64,000 bases of DNA, taken from the NCBI RefSeq assembly GCF_001720165.1, contig NZ_MCRI01000004.1, positions 62,001 to 126,000 of the forward strand, read 5' to 3'. A program made the translations under genes and the position numbers. This DNA comes from Methylophaga muralis (lineage in GTDB: Bacteria > Pseudomonadota > Gammaproteobacteria > Nitrosococcales > Methylophagaceae). Every line of letters starts with the position of its first letter. The stretch's first letter is position 1. The notes under the pieces are model-generated. The model was not told where the DNA came from, made no database searches, and was given only the letters and a program-made list of their open reading frames with translations. Shown here in pieces: positions 36,936 through 45,974 of the stretch.

Positions 36936-37520
36936 TTACGCCGTAATCACTGCAGCCAATTTCTCGCTGCTGTCCGGCTGTTCAAAATAGTGGTTGGCAT
37001 TGACCAATGTGACATCACTAATGCCAATAAACTGCATAAAAAATTTCAAATACTGACTGGCAAAATCCACATCACTTTCCAGTGGTACGCCACCGGATGC
37101 CATCACCAGATAAACTTTTTTGTTTTCCAATAATCCGACAGGACCATTTTCGGTATAGCGAAAGGTTTCGCGCGCTCTCGCCACCAGATCAATCCAGGCT
37201 TTGAGTACTGCCGGTATACCAAAGTTATAAATCGGTACTGCCAGAACCATCACATCCGCTGCTTTAACTTCATTAATCAGCTGATCAGACAAGGCCAATA
37301 CATTTTTTTGCGCCTCACTTCTATCTGCCGGATCGGTAAAGTTGGAATTAATCCATTCTTCGTTGATAAATGGCAAACCTGCAGCCACATCGCGCTGCTG
37401 CAAGGTTACATCATGTTGATTAGCCAATATTTCGGTCAATTGGGTCGAGACAGTTCGGGTTAATGATCCGTCATAACGACCACTGGCATTAATATGTAAT
37501 ACGTTTAATTTTTGCATCAT
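36936..37520 (-). CDS. azoR: FMN-dependent NADH-azoreductase / quinone reductase (AzoR)
   Basis: Flavodoxin-fold enzyme that reduces quinones and azo compounds by two electrons using NADH. The 194 residues match AzoR (E. coli about 201). FMN contacts are visible in LHINASGRYDGSLTR (phosphate loop), VPIYNFGIPAVLKAWIDLVAR and VMASGGVPLES. AAGGA precedes two consecutive ATG codons, of which either could start. It lies eight bases after doxX and ten before pirin. It probably protects against thiol- or quinone-type stress, in keeping with the divergent LysR regulator. Confidence 0.93.
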   Translation of the reverse strand: MMQKLNVLHINASGRYDGSLTRTVSTQLTEILANQHDVTLQQRDVAAGLPFINEEWINSNFTDPADRSEAQKNVLALSDQLINEVKAADVMVLAVPIYNFGIPAVLKAWIDLVARARETFRYTENGPVGLLENKKVYLVMASGGVPLESDVDFASQYLKFFMQFIGISDVTLVNANHYFEQPDSSEKLAAVITA

Positions 37521-37528
37521 TCAATTCC

Positions 37529-37918
37529 TTATGTACGCGCAGCCAGCGCTGCATCAATAGAAAAGCGTTTTGCACCATGGCTCATCAAAGCCAAAAAACC
37601 ACCGGCTATTGCGATATTTTTCATAAACAAAATACTTTGCATTTGATCGGCAAAATCCAGGTGGAAAAAAACTGCCGATAAAATTGAAAACCCCGCCAGT
37701 AAAAAAGCGGTAATTCGAGTTTGAAAACCAACAATAATCGCAATCGCACCTAAGATTTCTGTGGCGATGACCAGTGGTAATAAAGCTGGCGAAATCCCCA
37801 TAGCAGCCATGTATTGAGCTGTTCCTTCATAGCCAGCACCAAGCTTGCTTAAACCTGCACTGAGAAACAGCACTGAAAGTAAAATTCGTCCTGTCAGGTC
37901 GGTAATATTGCTAAACAT
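37529..37918 (-). CDS. DoxX family membrane protein
   Basis: A 129-residue, four-helix membrane protein (ATG 37918, MFSNITDLTGRILLSVLFL). The DoxX pattern is seen in LSAGLSKLGAGYEGTAQYMA and the later VIATEILGAIAIIVGFQTR and AFLLAGFSILSAVFFHLDF. Members are often found with pirin, azoreductase or thioredoxin-like genes and are thought to serve in membrane redox or electrophile stress; the biochemical role is not settled. The longer start at 37951 has no ribosome site. First gene of the operon and divergent from the LysR gene across a palindromic region. Confidence 0.88.
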   Translation of the reverse strand: MFSNITDLTGRILLSVLFLSAGLSKLGAGYEGTAQYMAAMGISPALLPLVIATEILGAIAIIVGFQTRITAFLLAGFSILSAVFFHLDFADQMQSILFMKNIAIAGGFLALMSHGAKRFSIDAALAART

Positions 37919-37993
37919 TTTTATTTCCTTGTTAAGTAAGTACGGTGCCATTTTATAGTTCTTGAAATTTAGATAAAGAATGCTATAAAGAAA

Positions 37994-38020
37994 TTATTGT
38001 TGATAAATAAAGAACAATAA
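37994..38020. promoter_or_regulatory. LysR-type operator between doxX and the regulator gene
   Basis: TTATTGTT (37994-38001) and AACAATAA (38013-38020) are a perfect 8-bp inverted repeat with an 11-base spacer. This contains the T-N11-A core of LysR-type sites and lies in the 114-base region between the divergent genes, 12 bases before the probable regulator start. Typical for an autoregulated LysR protein that also controls its neighbour. Confidence 0.65.
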
Positions 38021-38032
38021 GAGGATGTGTTG

Positions 38033-38938
38033 GTGAATCAAATTGAAGATATGCAAACTTTTAAACGTATTGTCGAAGCCGGCAGTATCAGCCTTGCTGC
38101 CGAACAGCTTGATACTGTTAAATCGGCGGTCAGTAAGAGGTTAAAAGAATTGGAAAAGCGCTTGAATGTGACCTTGCTGCAACGCACCACCCGACGCCAA
38201 ACGCTAACCGAGGCCGGACATCGTTATTATCAGCATTGTTTGCGTTTACTGGATGATATTGCTGAAGCGGAAGCGCAGATATCAGATATTGAAGCCGAAC
38301 TCAGTGGCAAACTGCGAATTTCTGCCCCAGTCTCATTTGGTTTAATGCATCTGGGCCCTGCTTTGCAGGAGTTTCAACAGATACATCCATTGATTGAAAT
38401 GTCGATTGATTTTAATGATCGGCTGGTGGATTTGATTGCCGATGGTTTTGATCTGGCTATACGCATCGCCAGGCTGGATGACTCAACATTAATTGCCAAA
38501 AAACTATCGTCCACCCGACTGGTTGTTTGTGCCAGTCCTGAATATCTTGCCTACCATGGCACTCCCGTCATCCCTACCGATCTCACTAATGGTCATGCCA
38601 TTTTGCATTATCGAAATACCTCTGAAAGCTGGCAGTTTCAACAGGATGGCAGCCCGATAAGTCTGCATTTGCAAGGAAAAATTTCTGCCAATAATGGCAA
38701 TTTTCTTTGTGATGCGGCCATCGCAGGACAAGGCATTATCACTTCGCCTGATTTCATCTGTTATCAAGCTGTACAGTCTGGTCAACTGCAGGTCATATTG
38801 CGTGACTACATGCACGACAGTGAGCTTGGCATTTACGCGGTGTACCCACAAACACGTTATTTACCAAGACGCAGTCAGATCTTGATTGCTTATTTGCAAA
38901 ATTATTTTTCCCGTAATGCACCCTGGCTGGATTGCTGA
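38033..38938 (+). CDS. LysR-family transcriptional regulator
   Basis: 301 residues from GTG 38033, chosen because GAGGA lies seven bases upstream; GTG 38027 and TTG 38030 are possible. The N-terminal helix-turn-helix includes SISLAAEQLDTVKSAVSKRLKELEKRL in pieces (AAEQLDTVKSAVSKRL) and the linker LLQRTTRRQTLTEAG. The C-terminal periplasmic-binding-like sensor domain (LRISAPVSFGLMHLGPALQEF) binds an unknown effector. It is divergent from doxX-azoR-pirin and probably regulates that operon, as LysR proteins such as QorR- and AzoR-neighbour regulators do. Confidence 0.9.
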   Translation: MNQIEDMQTFKRIVEAGSISLAAEQLDTVKSAVSKRLKELEKRLNVTLLQRTTRRQTLTEAGHRYYQHCLRLLDDIAEAEAQISDIEAELSGKLRISAPVSFGLMHLGPALQEFQQIHPLIEMSIDFNDRLVDLIADGFDLAIRIARLDDSTLIAKKLSSTRLVVCASPEYLAYHGTPVIPTDLTNGHAILHYRNTSESWQFQQDGSPISLHLQGKISANNGNFLCDAAIAGQGIITSPDFICYQAVQSGQLQVILRDYMHDSELGIYAVYPQTRYLPRRSQILIAYLQNYFSRNAPWLDC

Positions 38939-39017
38939 GCCATTTGACAGGCCTTGGAGACAATGCTCAACTGTCGGCCATAACAATAAGCTTCACTATC
39001 ATTACAGAGAGAAATAT

Positions 39018-39674
39018 ATGACTGAAATCTATGGTTCACAGCACCGGCAATTACAACAGGAATTTAATAAAGAAAAGCTCGCCGATCGGGTTGGCGAAGC
39101 CATCATCACCGATTACATAACTGACCAACACCGTGATTTTATCGCCAGCCGCGATTTCTTTTTTTTATCGACGGTAGACCATCGTGGATTTCCAACCTGC
39201 TCTCATAAGGGCGGCGATGTTGGCTTTGTCAAAATCCTCGATGAAAAGACCCTTGCTTTCCCTAGTCTAGATGGCAACGGCATGTATCTGTCGATGGGTA
39301 ATATTGATGCCAATAAAAAGATCGGCATGCTGTTTATCGATTTTGAAACTCCACATCGGGTACGAGTACATGGCACTGCCGAACTGAGCCGTGATCCGGC
39401 TGACCTGGCTTTATTCCATGAAGCTGAACTGGTAGTCAAAGTGAATATTGAAGATATGTTTCAAAACTGTCCGCGTTATATACATCGTTACAAACGCATC
39501 AGCGAATCCCGTTATGTACCTAAAACTGAATGTGAAACACCGTTACCCGTGTGGAAACGACTTGATGCCTTACAAGATGTTATTGAGGATGAAGAAAAAG
39601 CCAAAGTGGCTTTGGAAGGCGGCATTATTACCATGGAAGAATATGAAGCCTTACTGCTTAAAGGCGAAGCATAA
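39018..39674 (+). CDS. Pyridoxamine 5'-phosphate oxidase-like flavin-binding protein
   Basis: 218 residues from ATG 39018, preceded by AGAGAGAA. A longer open frame begins inside the LysR gene and is not likely to be used. The split beta-barrel flavin-binding pattern is seen in HRDFIASRDFFFLSTVDHRGFP, GDVGFVKILDEKTLAFPSLDGN and IGMLFIDFETPHRVRVHGTAEL, each shown here only as diagnostic phrases (FLSTVDHRGFP; LAFPSLDGNG). It resembles the COG3576 group of pyridoxamine-oxidase-like proteins, of unknown reaction; flavin or F420-like redox is plausible. It follows the LysR gene by 79 bases. Confidence 0.8.
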   Translation: MTEIYGSQHRQLQQEFNKEKLADRVGEAIITDYITDQHRDFIASRDFFFLSTVDHRGFPTCSHKGGDVGFVKILDEKTLAFPSLDGNGMYLSMGNIDANKKIGMLFIDFETPHRVRVHGTAELSRDPADLALFHEAELVVKVNIEDMFQNCPRYIHRYKRISESRYVPKTECETPLPVWKRLDALQDVIEDEEKAKVALEGGIITMEEYEALLLKGEA

Positions 39675-39749
39675 TTTATTAAATATCAGTGGTTTGCGCA
39701 CCACTATGTCTCATCGCTACCACATTGATATTTAGGGAAAATTTCATGT

Positions 39750-39797
39750 AAGTGATCAACGCCCGGAAAATCAGGATTTCGGGTGTTGATCACTTTT
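39750..39797 (+). terminator. Terminator after the pyridoxamine-oxidase-like gene
   Basis: A long hairpin whose outer stem AAGTGATCAAC (39750-39760) pairs with GTTGATCACTT (39785-39795), continuing inward with one bulge and one G-U pair, followed by four T. The rest of the 204-base gap to amrB also has a small AGTGGT/ACCACT hairpin at 39688-39705. Confidence 0.7.
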
Positions 39798-39878
39798 ACG
39801 GCTAAATCCTTGCTTGAAAATCCATATTGCGAAGCGAATACTCAATCATCCAAGGCCTTAGAGTTGAGGATAAAAACA

Positions 39879-40667
39879 ATGATTTCGATTCGCCCAAGCG
39901 CAGTTGCAGGTTTGTATTATCCCGCCCGATCGACCGAGCTGGAAGACCTGCTCACCAAACAATTTGATAACCCCTCAGATCATATCCACCATCGTGCAAA
40001 AGCCTTGATTGTGCCGCATGGTGGTTTTTTTTATTCCGGCCAGGTTGCCGCCAAGGCTTATCAGTCTTTAATAGAAATTGCTGATGATATTGAACGTGTC
40101 GTATTAATTGGCCCCTCCCATCGAACGGACTTTAAAGGCGTAGCGATGAGTGAGGCAGATTACTTTGCCACCCCGATGGGCAGTGTGGCGGTAGACAAAA
40201 AAATCTATCCGCAGTTAAGCCGCATTAAAGGGGTGGAAACCTACGAAAGCCCACACGACAGCGAACATTGCCTGGAAGTCCAGTTACCTTTTTTACAATA
40301 TTCGCTTAACCAATTTGAAATTGTGCCGTTGCTGACCGGTAAAGCCAGTTCTGCATTAATTGCCGATGTATTGGGCACTGCAACCAAAGATGCTAAGTCA
40401 TTAATCGTGATCAGTTCTGATCTGAGCCACTATCTCGATTACGAAACCGCTCGCAAAATTGACCAATATACTTCTCAAGCGATCATCAGTATGGATAATC
40501 ATGATATTGATAAATTTCATGCTTGCGGCTGTGATGCCATTCGTGGCTTTCTCGAGTTTGCCCGTAATGAAAATATGTCAGGGCAAATAATGGCCTTAAG
40601 TAATTCAGGTGATGTGGTTGGCAAAAAAGACAGTGTTGTCGGGTATGGCGCCTATCTGTTCGAATAA
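39879..40667 (+). CDS. amrB: AmmeMemoRadiSam system protein B (MEMO1 family)
   Basis: Metal-dioxygenase-like fold protein of the MEMO family. The 262 residues from ATG 39879 (behind GAGGA) open with RPSAVAGLYYPARSTEL and contain the putative metal histidines VPHGGFFYSG (H), GPSHRTDFKG (H) and ESPHDSEHCLEVQLPFLQ (H), with SSDLSHYLDYETA near the C-terminus. In the AmmeMemoRadiSam set this protein (AmrB) occurs with AMMECR1 (AmrA) and a radical SAM protein (AmrS). Neither partner is next to it; the gene stands alone here. Reaction unknown. Its stop overlaps the convergent phosphatase gene by 16 bases. Confidence 0.9.
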   Translation: MISIRPSAVAGLYYPARSTELEDLLTKQFDNPSDHIHHRAKALIVPHGGFFYSGQVAAKAYQSLIEIADDIERVVLIGPSHRTDFKGVAMSEADYFATPMGSVAVDKKIYPQLSRIKGVETYESPHDSEHCLEVQLPFLQYSLNQFEIVPLLTGKASSALIADVLGTATKDAKSLIVISSDLSHYLDYETARKIDQYTSQAIISMDNHDIDKFHACGCDAIRGFLEFARNENMSGQIMALSNSGDVVGKKDSVVGYGAYLFE

Positions 40668-41434
40668 TCATAGGACGGTTTAATCACCCGATTTACCGCA
40701 TCGACCACATTAGGACAAAGCCATGCACCGGGATGACGAATCTTCTCTTCGTCTCCTGGTGTATATTTCCCAGTTTGCACCAGACAGGCTCTTAATCCTG
40801 CAGCCAACGCCCCTTCCACATCAGCAAACACATCATCACCAATCATGAGTACTTCTTCGGCTTTAAAACCTGTCGATTCCACTGCCGTTTGAAAAAATGC
40901 TTTGGCCGGTTTCCCTAAAATCTCAGCTTCCACATCACAAGCAAATTCAAGTGCAGCTATAAAAGGCCCCGCATCCAACAATAACTGATTGTTTTGTCGA
41001 AAATAACGATTCAAACCAACTCCCAATAAGGGAGCACCTTGCATAATCAACTGAAATGCCCGGTTCATGCTCTCATAACTAAAACCATCAGCGGCATCCG
41101 CAACTACCACAGCATTGGGAGAATTCTGATCCAGATCGGCAAATTCCGGCAGCAAATTTTTGTGAACCAGACAATACGGACGTAATTTGCGTTGCTGCAG
41201 CACTTGTCTTAGCGCCACCGGAGCAGTAAATACTTCGTCTACACTTAGGTCAAAACCCATTTTTAATAAAGATTGCAACATGTCCGTGCTGGTACTGCGA
41301 GAGGTATTGGTCACAAACCGGACGATCTTTTGCTCGTCTCGAGCCCGCTGAATGGCTTCAATAGCACCAGCAACTGGTAACTTATCAACATGCAATACAC
41401 CACTGATATCAAATAAAATTGCTTTTATCATCAT
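40652..41434 (-). CDS. LHPP-like HAD phosphatase
   Basis: 260 residues starting at ATG 41434, with GAGG just upstream (a second ATG follows at 41431). The HAD nucleophile motif is ILFDISGVLHVD, with the serine two residues after the first aspartate, exactly as in LHPP (phospholysine, phosphohistidine and inorganic pyrophosphate phosphatase), so it belongs to this group rather than to classical DxDGT phosphatases. Motif II is in FVTNTSRS and motif IV in VLMIGDDVFADVEGALAAG. Cytoplasmic; the substrate (phospho-protein or phospho-sugar) is not determined. The 3' end overlaps amrB by 16 bases, convergently. Confidence 0.85.
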   Translation of the reverse strand: MMIKAILFDISGVLHVDKLPVAGAIEAIQRARDEQKIVRFVTNTSRSTSTDMLQSLLKMGFDLSVDEVFTAPVALRQVLQQRKLRPYCLVHKNLLPEFADLDQNSPNAVVVADAADGFSYESMNRAFQLIMQGAPLLGVGLNRYFRQNNQLLLDAGPFIAALEFACDVEAEILGKPAKAFFQTAVESTGFKAEEVLMIGDDVFADVEGALAAGLRACLVQTGKYTPGDEEKIRHPGAWLCPNVVDAVNRVIKPSYDYSNR

Positions 41435-41589
41435 AATCACCTCGGGTGTTCTGACACGGTAAATTATGCTCGGATATACCGAGACAAACAATTACTCGCC
41501 TACATCTGAATGATTATAAGTCACTGAAATCGTAATCAATATGGCAGCAGTTTTTCATCCACTTTTTCGATAGAGACGGCTATGAAAGA

Positions 41590-41619
41590 TTACCAGCGGT
41601 ATAGTAAACAAGATAGAAT
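41590..41619 (+). promoter_or_regulatory. Promoter candidate for rimO
   Basis: TTACCA (41590-41595) and TAGAAT (41614-41619) with an 18-base spacer, four of six and five of six to the sigma-70 consensus. It ends 38 bases before the rimO ATG. Confidence 0.45.
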
Positions 41620-41657
41620 AGCCGCCTTTTACACTCTCCCAGTTACAGGTTACGCTT

Positions 41658-42968
41658 ATGAAAGCTCCACAGGTCGGTTTTGTCAGTCTAGGTTGCCCCA
41701 AAGCGCTGGTCGACAGCGAACGCATTATCACCAAGCTACGTTCCGAAGGTTATGAGATTTCAGCAAATTACGATGATGCTGATCTTGTTGTAGTTAATAC
41801 CTGTGGGTTTATTGATTCTGCTGTTGAAGAATCGCTGGAGAGTATCGGTGAAGCCATCGCCCATAATGGCAAAGTTATTGTCACCGGTTGTCTGGGTAGC
41901 CGTGATAATACGATTCGTGAAAGACATCCGCAGGTGCTGGAAATTACCGGTGCTCATGCGCTGGAAGAAGTAGTTGGTGCTGTACACAAACACTTACCAC
42001 AACCCCATGATCCGTTTATCAGTCTGGTACCACCTGAAGGCATCAAACTGACTCCTCGCCATTATGCGTACCTGAAAATTTCCGAGGGCTGTAATCATCG
42101 CTGTACCTTCTGCATTATTCCGTCAATGCGTGGTGACTTAGTCAGCCGTCCTGTCAATCAGGTCATCGCTGAAGCAAAACGTTTAGCCGACGCTGGCGTA
42201 AAAGAAATTCTCGTTATATCTCAAGATACCAGTGCCTACGGTGTGGATTTGAAATATGCCGAATACGAATGGCAGGGTGAAAAAATTGCCACTCGCTTTA
42301 CTGCCATGGCCAAAGCACTGGGTGAACTCGGCATTTGGGTACGGATGCATTATGTTTACCCGTACCCGCATGTTGATGATGTGATTCCGTTGATGGCCGA
42401 AGGCAAGATTCTGCCTTATCTGGATATTCCATTTCAGCATGCCAGCCCACGTATTCTGAAACTAATGAAACGTCCCGCTTCTTCACAGAACAATCTTGAA
42501 CGAATCCGTGCATGGCGGGCGATTTGTCCTGAAATCACCTTACGCAGTACCTTTATTGTTGGTTTCCCTGGTGAAACCGAAGCCGAATTTGAAGAATTAT
42601 TGGATTTTCTGGATCAAGCTCAATTGGATAAAGCGGGTGCATTTAAATATTCACCAGTAGATGGAGCTGTAGCAAATGAATTGCCCGATCCAGTACCGGA
42701 AGAAGTTAAAGAACAACGTCTGGCCCGCTTTATGGCTAAACAAGCCGAAATCAGTGCTCAGCGTTTGCAACAAAAAGTGGGCAAGCGTGATTTTGTCATT
42801 ATTGATGAAGTCGTTGAAGAAGGTGCGGTGGGCCGTAGCCGGGCAGATGCACCGGAAATAGATGGTCAGGTATTTATCGATCACGCAACCCATTTAAAAG
42901 TTGGCGATATCGTCGAAGTTGAATTCGAAGAAGCCGATGAACACGACCTCTGGGCAAGACTAGTTTAG
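41658..42968 (+). CDS. rimO: Ribosomal protein S12 methylthiotransferase RimO
   Basis: Radical SAM enzyme that adds a methylthio group to Asp89 of ribosomal protein S12. The 436 residues have the N-terminal UPF0004 cluster cysteines Cys13, Cys49 and Cys78 (LGCPKA, NTCGFI, TGCLGS), the radical SAM C-x3-C-x2-C in [11 protein letters not shown] (Cys145/149/152) and a C-terminal TRAM domain ([19 protein letters not shown]). Length matches E. coli RimO (441). It starts well after a promoter-like sequence. Its stop overlaps the convergent PAS-GGDEF gene by four bases, so there is no terminator space between them. Confidence 0.97.
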   Translation: MKAPQVGFVSLGCPKALVDSERIITKLRSEGYEISANYDDADLVVVNTCGFIDSAVEESLESIGEAIAHNGKVIVTGCLGSRDNTIRERHPQVLEITGAHALEEVVGAVHKHLPQPHDPFISLVPPEGIKLTPRHYAYLKISEGCNHRCTFCIIPSMRGDLVSRPVNQVIAEAKRLADAGVKEILVISQDTSAYGVDLKYAEYEWQGEKIATRFTAMAKALGELGIWVRMHYVYPYPHVDDVIPLMAEGKILPYLDIPFQHASPRILKLMKRPASSQNNLERIRAWRAICPEITLRSTFIVGFPGETEAEFEELLDFLDQAQLDKAGAFKYSPVDGAVANELPDPVPEEVKEQRLARFMAKQAEISAQRLQQKVGKRDFVIIDEVVEEGAVGRSRADAPEIDGQVFIDHATHLKVGDIVEVEFEEADEHDLWARLV

Positions 42969-43957
42969 GAACTGATACGGTTCTTTCCAGACTCTTTTGA
43001 TTGATAAAGGGCATTGTCAGCACGAATAGATAAACGCATAGCTGACTCGCCCTGACGCAATTGAGCAACACCAAAACTTGTAGTGATTGTGGCTCGCTTA
43101 TCCAGTTTGGCATCAACAATAAGTTGACGTAATTTTTCAGCGGTATGCGCAGCAGCTTCAAGCCCGGTATTAGGTAATAGAATCATAAACTCATCACCGC
43201 CCCAACGCGCCAGTAAATCAATTTCGCGAATGTTCTTTTTCAACAGTCGACTCATTTGCACCAGCACCATGTCACCATTGGCATGACCGAACTCATCATT
43301 AACGATCTTAAAATCATCAATATCCAGCGCAATCACGGATAAGGGCTGATGAAAACGTTCAGCACGCTCTACTTCGTGCTCCAGGGTTTTCTCCAGCCGG
43401 TAACGATTAGCCACGCCAGTAAGCGTATCGGTTTCTGCCAATCGCTGAACTTCGGCAATTTTATTTTCTAATTCAGCATTAGTTTGAATCAACTGATGGG
43501 TGCGTTCTTCAACTAAATCTTCAAGCGAATGATTTTGCTCTGCAAGTCGCTCCAGATTCATTTTGCGCTCATTAATATCACGATGGGCGCCAATCATTCT
43601 GGCGACCGATCCATCTTCATTCCACTCAATGATTTTGGCGCGGTCTTCTAACCATAAGTAGGTGTTGTCGGCTTTGCGGAAGCGATATTCAAGATGATAA
43701 ATGCTGGTGTGATTATGGATGTAATCGTCAAAGTGTTTGAGTACACGTTCGCGATCTTCTGGATGCAAGGATCCTTCCCAAAACGCTATAGTAGAAGGGA
43801 TTGCGTCTGCAGGATAACCCAACATACGACCCCAACCCGGACTGCGATAAACATAGCCGGTATTCGCGTGCCAATCCCATACACCATCGCTGATAATGTC
43901 TAATACGACCTGCAGACATTCATTATCGACATCACCCAACCCCGTCTTCATACCCAA
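42965..43957 (-). CDS. PAS-GGDEF diguanylate cyclase
   Basis: 330-residue soluble cyclic di-GMP synthase. The N-terminal PAS/PAC domain ([38 protein letters not shown]) is followed by a coiled coil and the GGDEF domain. The active site [15 protein letters not shown] is intact, and the inhibitory RxxD (REID) lies nine residues before GGDEF, as in feedback-controlled cyclases. No membrane segments, so it senses a cytoplasmic signal through PAS. Upstream lies a CRP-like palindrome (44006-44021), about 50 bases before the ATG. With the larger cyclase at 5274, this is the second c-di-GMP synthase here, and no EAL or HD-GYP gene is present. Confidence 0.93.
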   Translation of the reverse strand: MGMKTGLGDVDNECLQVVLDIISDGVWDWHANTGYVYRSPGWGRMLGYPADAIPSTIAFWEGSLHPEDRERVLKHFDDYIHNHTSIYHLEYRFRKADNTYLWLEDRAKIIEWNEDGSVARMIGAHRDINERKMNLERLAEQNHSLEDLVEERTHQLIQTNAELENKIAEVQRLAETDTLTGVANRYRLEKTLEHEVERAERFHQPLSVIALDIDDFKIVNDEFGHANGDMVLVQMSRLLKKNIREIDLLARWGGDEFMILLPNTGLEAAAHTAEKLRQLIVDAKLDKRATITTSFGVAQLRQGESAMRLSIRADNALYQSKESGKNRISS

Positions 43958-44003
43958 TCCTTAGTAATCAAACACTTAAGAGCGGGAGTATCTTACAAAA
44001 ATT

Positions 44004-44023
44004 TATGTGATGCAAGTCACATA
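44004..44023 (-). promoter_or_regulatory. CRP-like palindrome upstream of the PAS-GGDEF gene
   Basis: TATGTGA-TGCAAG-TCACATA is a perfect dyad containing TGTGA-N6-TCACA, the exact CRP/Vfr consensus core. It lies in the 70-base gap between mscS and the cyclase gene, centred 56 bases before the cyclase ATG. Read on the minus strand, the same sequence is a 7-bp hairpin followed by AATTTTTG, so a weak mscS terminator is an alternative. Confidence 0.55.
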
Positions 44024-44027
44024 TATT

Positions 44028-44912
44028 TCAGTGCTGACTTAATTTTGAATTCGCTTCTGCTTCCACTTCATTTTGTTTTTTTGAAATCGTTAAATTATCC
44101 GCCAGCGTTAATACCCGCTGAGGGAATGGAATCGTTAAACCGGCTGCTTCGATTTGCTCTTTAACAATTTTGTTTAACTCCCAATAGGTTTTCCAGAATA
44201 CATCTATCGTTGTCCAGGCTCGCATATGTAATTGGATGGAACTCTCTCCCATTGAGGAAACAAAGATCTGCGGTGCCGGGGTTTCCAACAAGGCTGGATG
44301 ACTTTCCACAACGTTATGAAGCACCTCCAATGCCACATCAATTGGATCGCTATAGGAAATGCCAACAATCACTTCCAGTCGCCGCTTACTGTTGCGGGTA
44401 AAGTTGGTAATCGGTGCGCCCCATAAGCGACTGTTGGGCACCGAAATATACAACCCATCAGGTGTTTCGAGAATAGTGGTAAATAAACCGATTTCACGAA
44501 CCCCACCCACCAGCTCTCCACACTGAATAAAATCATCAAGTTTGAAAGGCTTTAAAAACAATAGCATGATGCCAGCAGCAATATTGCTTAGCGTTTCCCG
44601 TAAAGCCAAGCCCACCGCAAGACCAGCAGCACCCAATAAGGCAATAATACTTGCAGTATTAAAACCGAACATATCGAGAATAATTAATACAGCGACGGCA
44701 TAGACCAGGTAGGCCATAGTTGAGCTGAATAACTTGATGACAGCAGGATCGATACTCTTTAACTTGAAATTGGTATTGGTAAATACCCGTCGTATCAAAC
44801 GAGAGATGACGGTAGCCGCTATCAATACCACCACCGTCATCACCAGCTTATAACCAATAGCTAGAATTAATGCTGAGTTCTGCTCCCAAAACTGTAATAA
44901 CCACTGCATCAT
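44028..44912 (-). CDS. mscS: Small-conductance mechanosensitive channel (MscS family)
   Basis: Tension-gated pore that releases solutes at hypo-osmotic shock. The 294 residues have three N-terminal helices, the last being the pore helix IIALLGAAGLAVGLALRETLSNIAAGIML (shown as LGAAGLAVGLALR), where alternating Ala/Gly packing is the MscS hallmark. The beta domain follows with ILETPDGLYISVPNSRLW and the C-terminal vestibule with the conserved FPQRVLTL. Relative to E. coli MscS (286) the size is normal. Together with antiporters and a sucrose pathway it fits life at changing salinity. The next gene, the Ca/Na exchanger, ends 15 bases upstream on the same strand. Confidence 0.94.
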   Translation of the reverse strand: MMQWLLQFWEQNSALILAIGYKLVMTVVVLIAATVISRLIRRVFTNTNFKLKSIDPAVIKLFSSTMAYLVYAVAVLIILDMFGFNTASIIALLGAAGLAVGLALRETLSNIAAGIMLLFLKPFKLDDFIQCGELVGGVREIGLFTTILETPDGLYISVPNSRLWGAPITNFTRNSKRRLEVIVGISYSDPIDVALEVLHNVVESHPALLETPAPQIFVSSMGESSIQLHMRAWTTIDVFWKTYWELNKIVKEQIEAAGLTIPFPQRVLTLADNLTISKKQNEVEAEANSKLSQH

Positions 44913-44926
44913 GCCAAGCTCCGGGT

Positions 44927-45895
44927 TCAGGTCACGATAGTACTGATTAGATAAGCGGTATAAGCAACAAACACCAGCATGAAAAAGCCCCCTTCAAGTC
45001 GATTGATTCGTCCTTGTCTGCCGATCCCAAAGCCAAAGATAAACAATAGAATAGTCAATCCAGCCATCACGACGACATCACGCGAAAGTACTTCAGCTGG
45101 CACCGCAAACGGGTGAATCAATCCGGCAATACCGACCACAGCCAATGTGTTAAACAAATTTGAGCCAATTACATTGCCCAGCGCGATATCGTGTTCGCCT
45201 TTTTTCACTGCAATTAACGATGAAGCTAACTCTGGTAATGAGGTACCGATAGCCACCACCGTTAAACCAATAATCAGGTCACTAACTCCAAAAGCGACGG
45301 CAATTTCAACAGCGCCCCATACTAAAATTCGTGAACTGATAATCAATAAAACCAGGCCGATAAATAACCATATCAAGGCTTTTTTCAGGCTCATGGTTTC
45401 AGTGTTAAATTCAGCTTCCATTTCTGTGCCAAACGCATCCGGCGACTTCCTCATGCCCTGATAAATGGTCCAGCCCATCAAGATAAAAAATACCAATATC
45501 AAAATACCGGCATCAAATCTGGATAACGTTCCATCGGCTAATTGCCATGCGGCTAATGCTGTAACGCCAATCAGAATCGGTAATTCTTTGCGTAAAACCT
45601 GAGAATGCACGGCAATAGGACTTAATACCGCTGTCAAACCCAAGATTAACGCGATATTAGTGATGTTTGAACCATATGCATTGCCCAGCGCCAACCCCGG
45701 ATTTCCTTGCGTTGCCGCTATTGCTGATACCACCATTTCCGGAGCCGAAGTACCAAACCCCACAATTACCATGCCGATTAACAAAGGTGGCATACCAAAA
45801 TATCGGGCGGACACGGCGGCACCATCAATAAATCGATCTGCACTCCAAACTAACAAGGCTAGACCAACCACCACCGCAGCAAAGGCTAGTGTCAT
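44927..45895 (-). CDS. yrbG: Calcium/sodium exchanger (YrbG/CaxA type)
   Basis: Inner-membrane K+-independent Na+/Ca2+ exchanger-like transporter of 322 residues (E. coli YrbG 325). The two inverted Na_Ca_ex repeats each have the GNAYGSNITNIALILGLTA and IALGNVIGSNLFNTLAVVG signatures, and the acidic GFGTSAPEMVVSAIA and AIGTSLPELASSLIA ion-binding motifs, one per repeat. Probably ten helices. It is on the same strand as mscS, 15 bases upstream, and may be transcribed with it. The direction and ion in vivo are not known for YrbG homologues. Confidence 0.93.
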   Translation of the reverse strand: MTLAFAAVVVGLALLVWSADRFIDGAAVSARYFGMPPLLIGMVIVGFGTSAPEMVVSAIAATQGNPGLALGNAYGSNITNIALILGLTAVLSPIAVHSQVLRKELPILIGVTALAAWQLADGTLSRFDAGILILVFFILMGWTIYQGMRKSPDAFGTEMEAEFNTETMSLKKALIWLFIGLVLLIISSRILVWGAVEIAVAFGVSDLIIGLTVVAIGTSLPELASSLIAVKKGEHDIALGNVIGSNLFNTLAVVGIAGLIHPFAVPAEVLSRDVVVMAGLTILLFIFGFGIGRQGRINRLEGGFFMLVFVAYTAYLISTIVT

Positions 45896-45974
45896 ATATT
45901 CTCCGGAAAATAAAATTAAGGGTGTTCAAGCCATATTATCAGTGCTTGACTAACTGAATGGCAATTCGTAGTGG

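Noticed and set aside
38886-39017. N-terminal extension of the pyridoxamine-oxidase-like gene
   Set aside because: It overlaps the LysR coding end in another frame and lacks a signal or conserved motif; ATG at 39018 has a better ribosome site.
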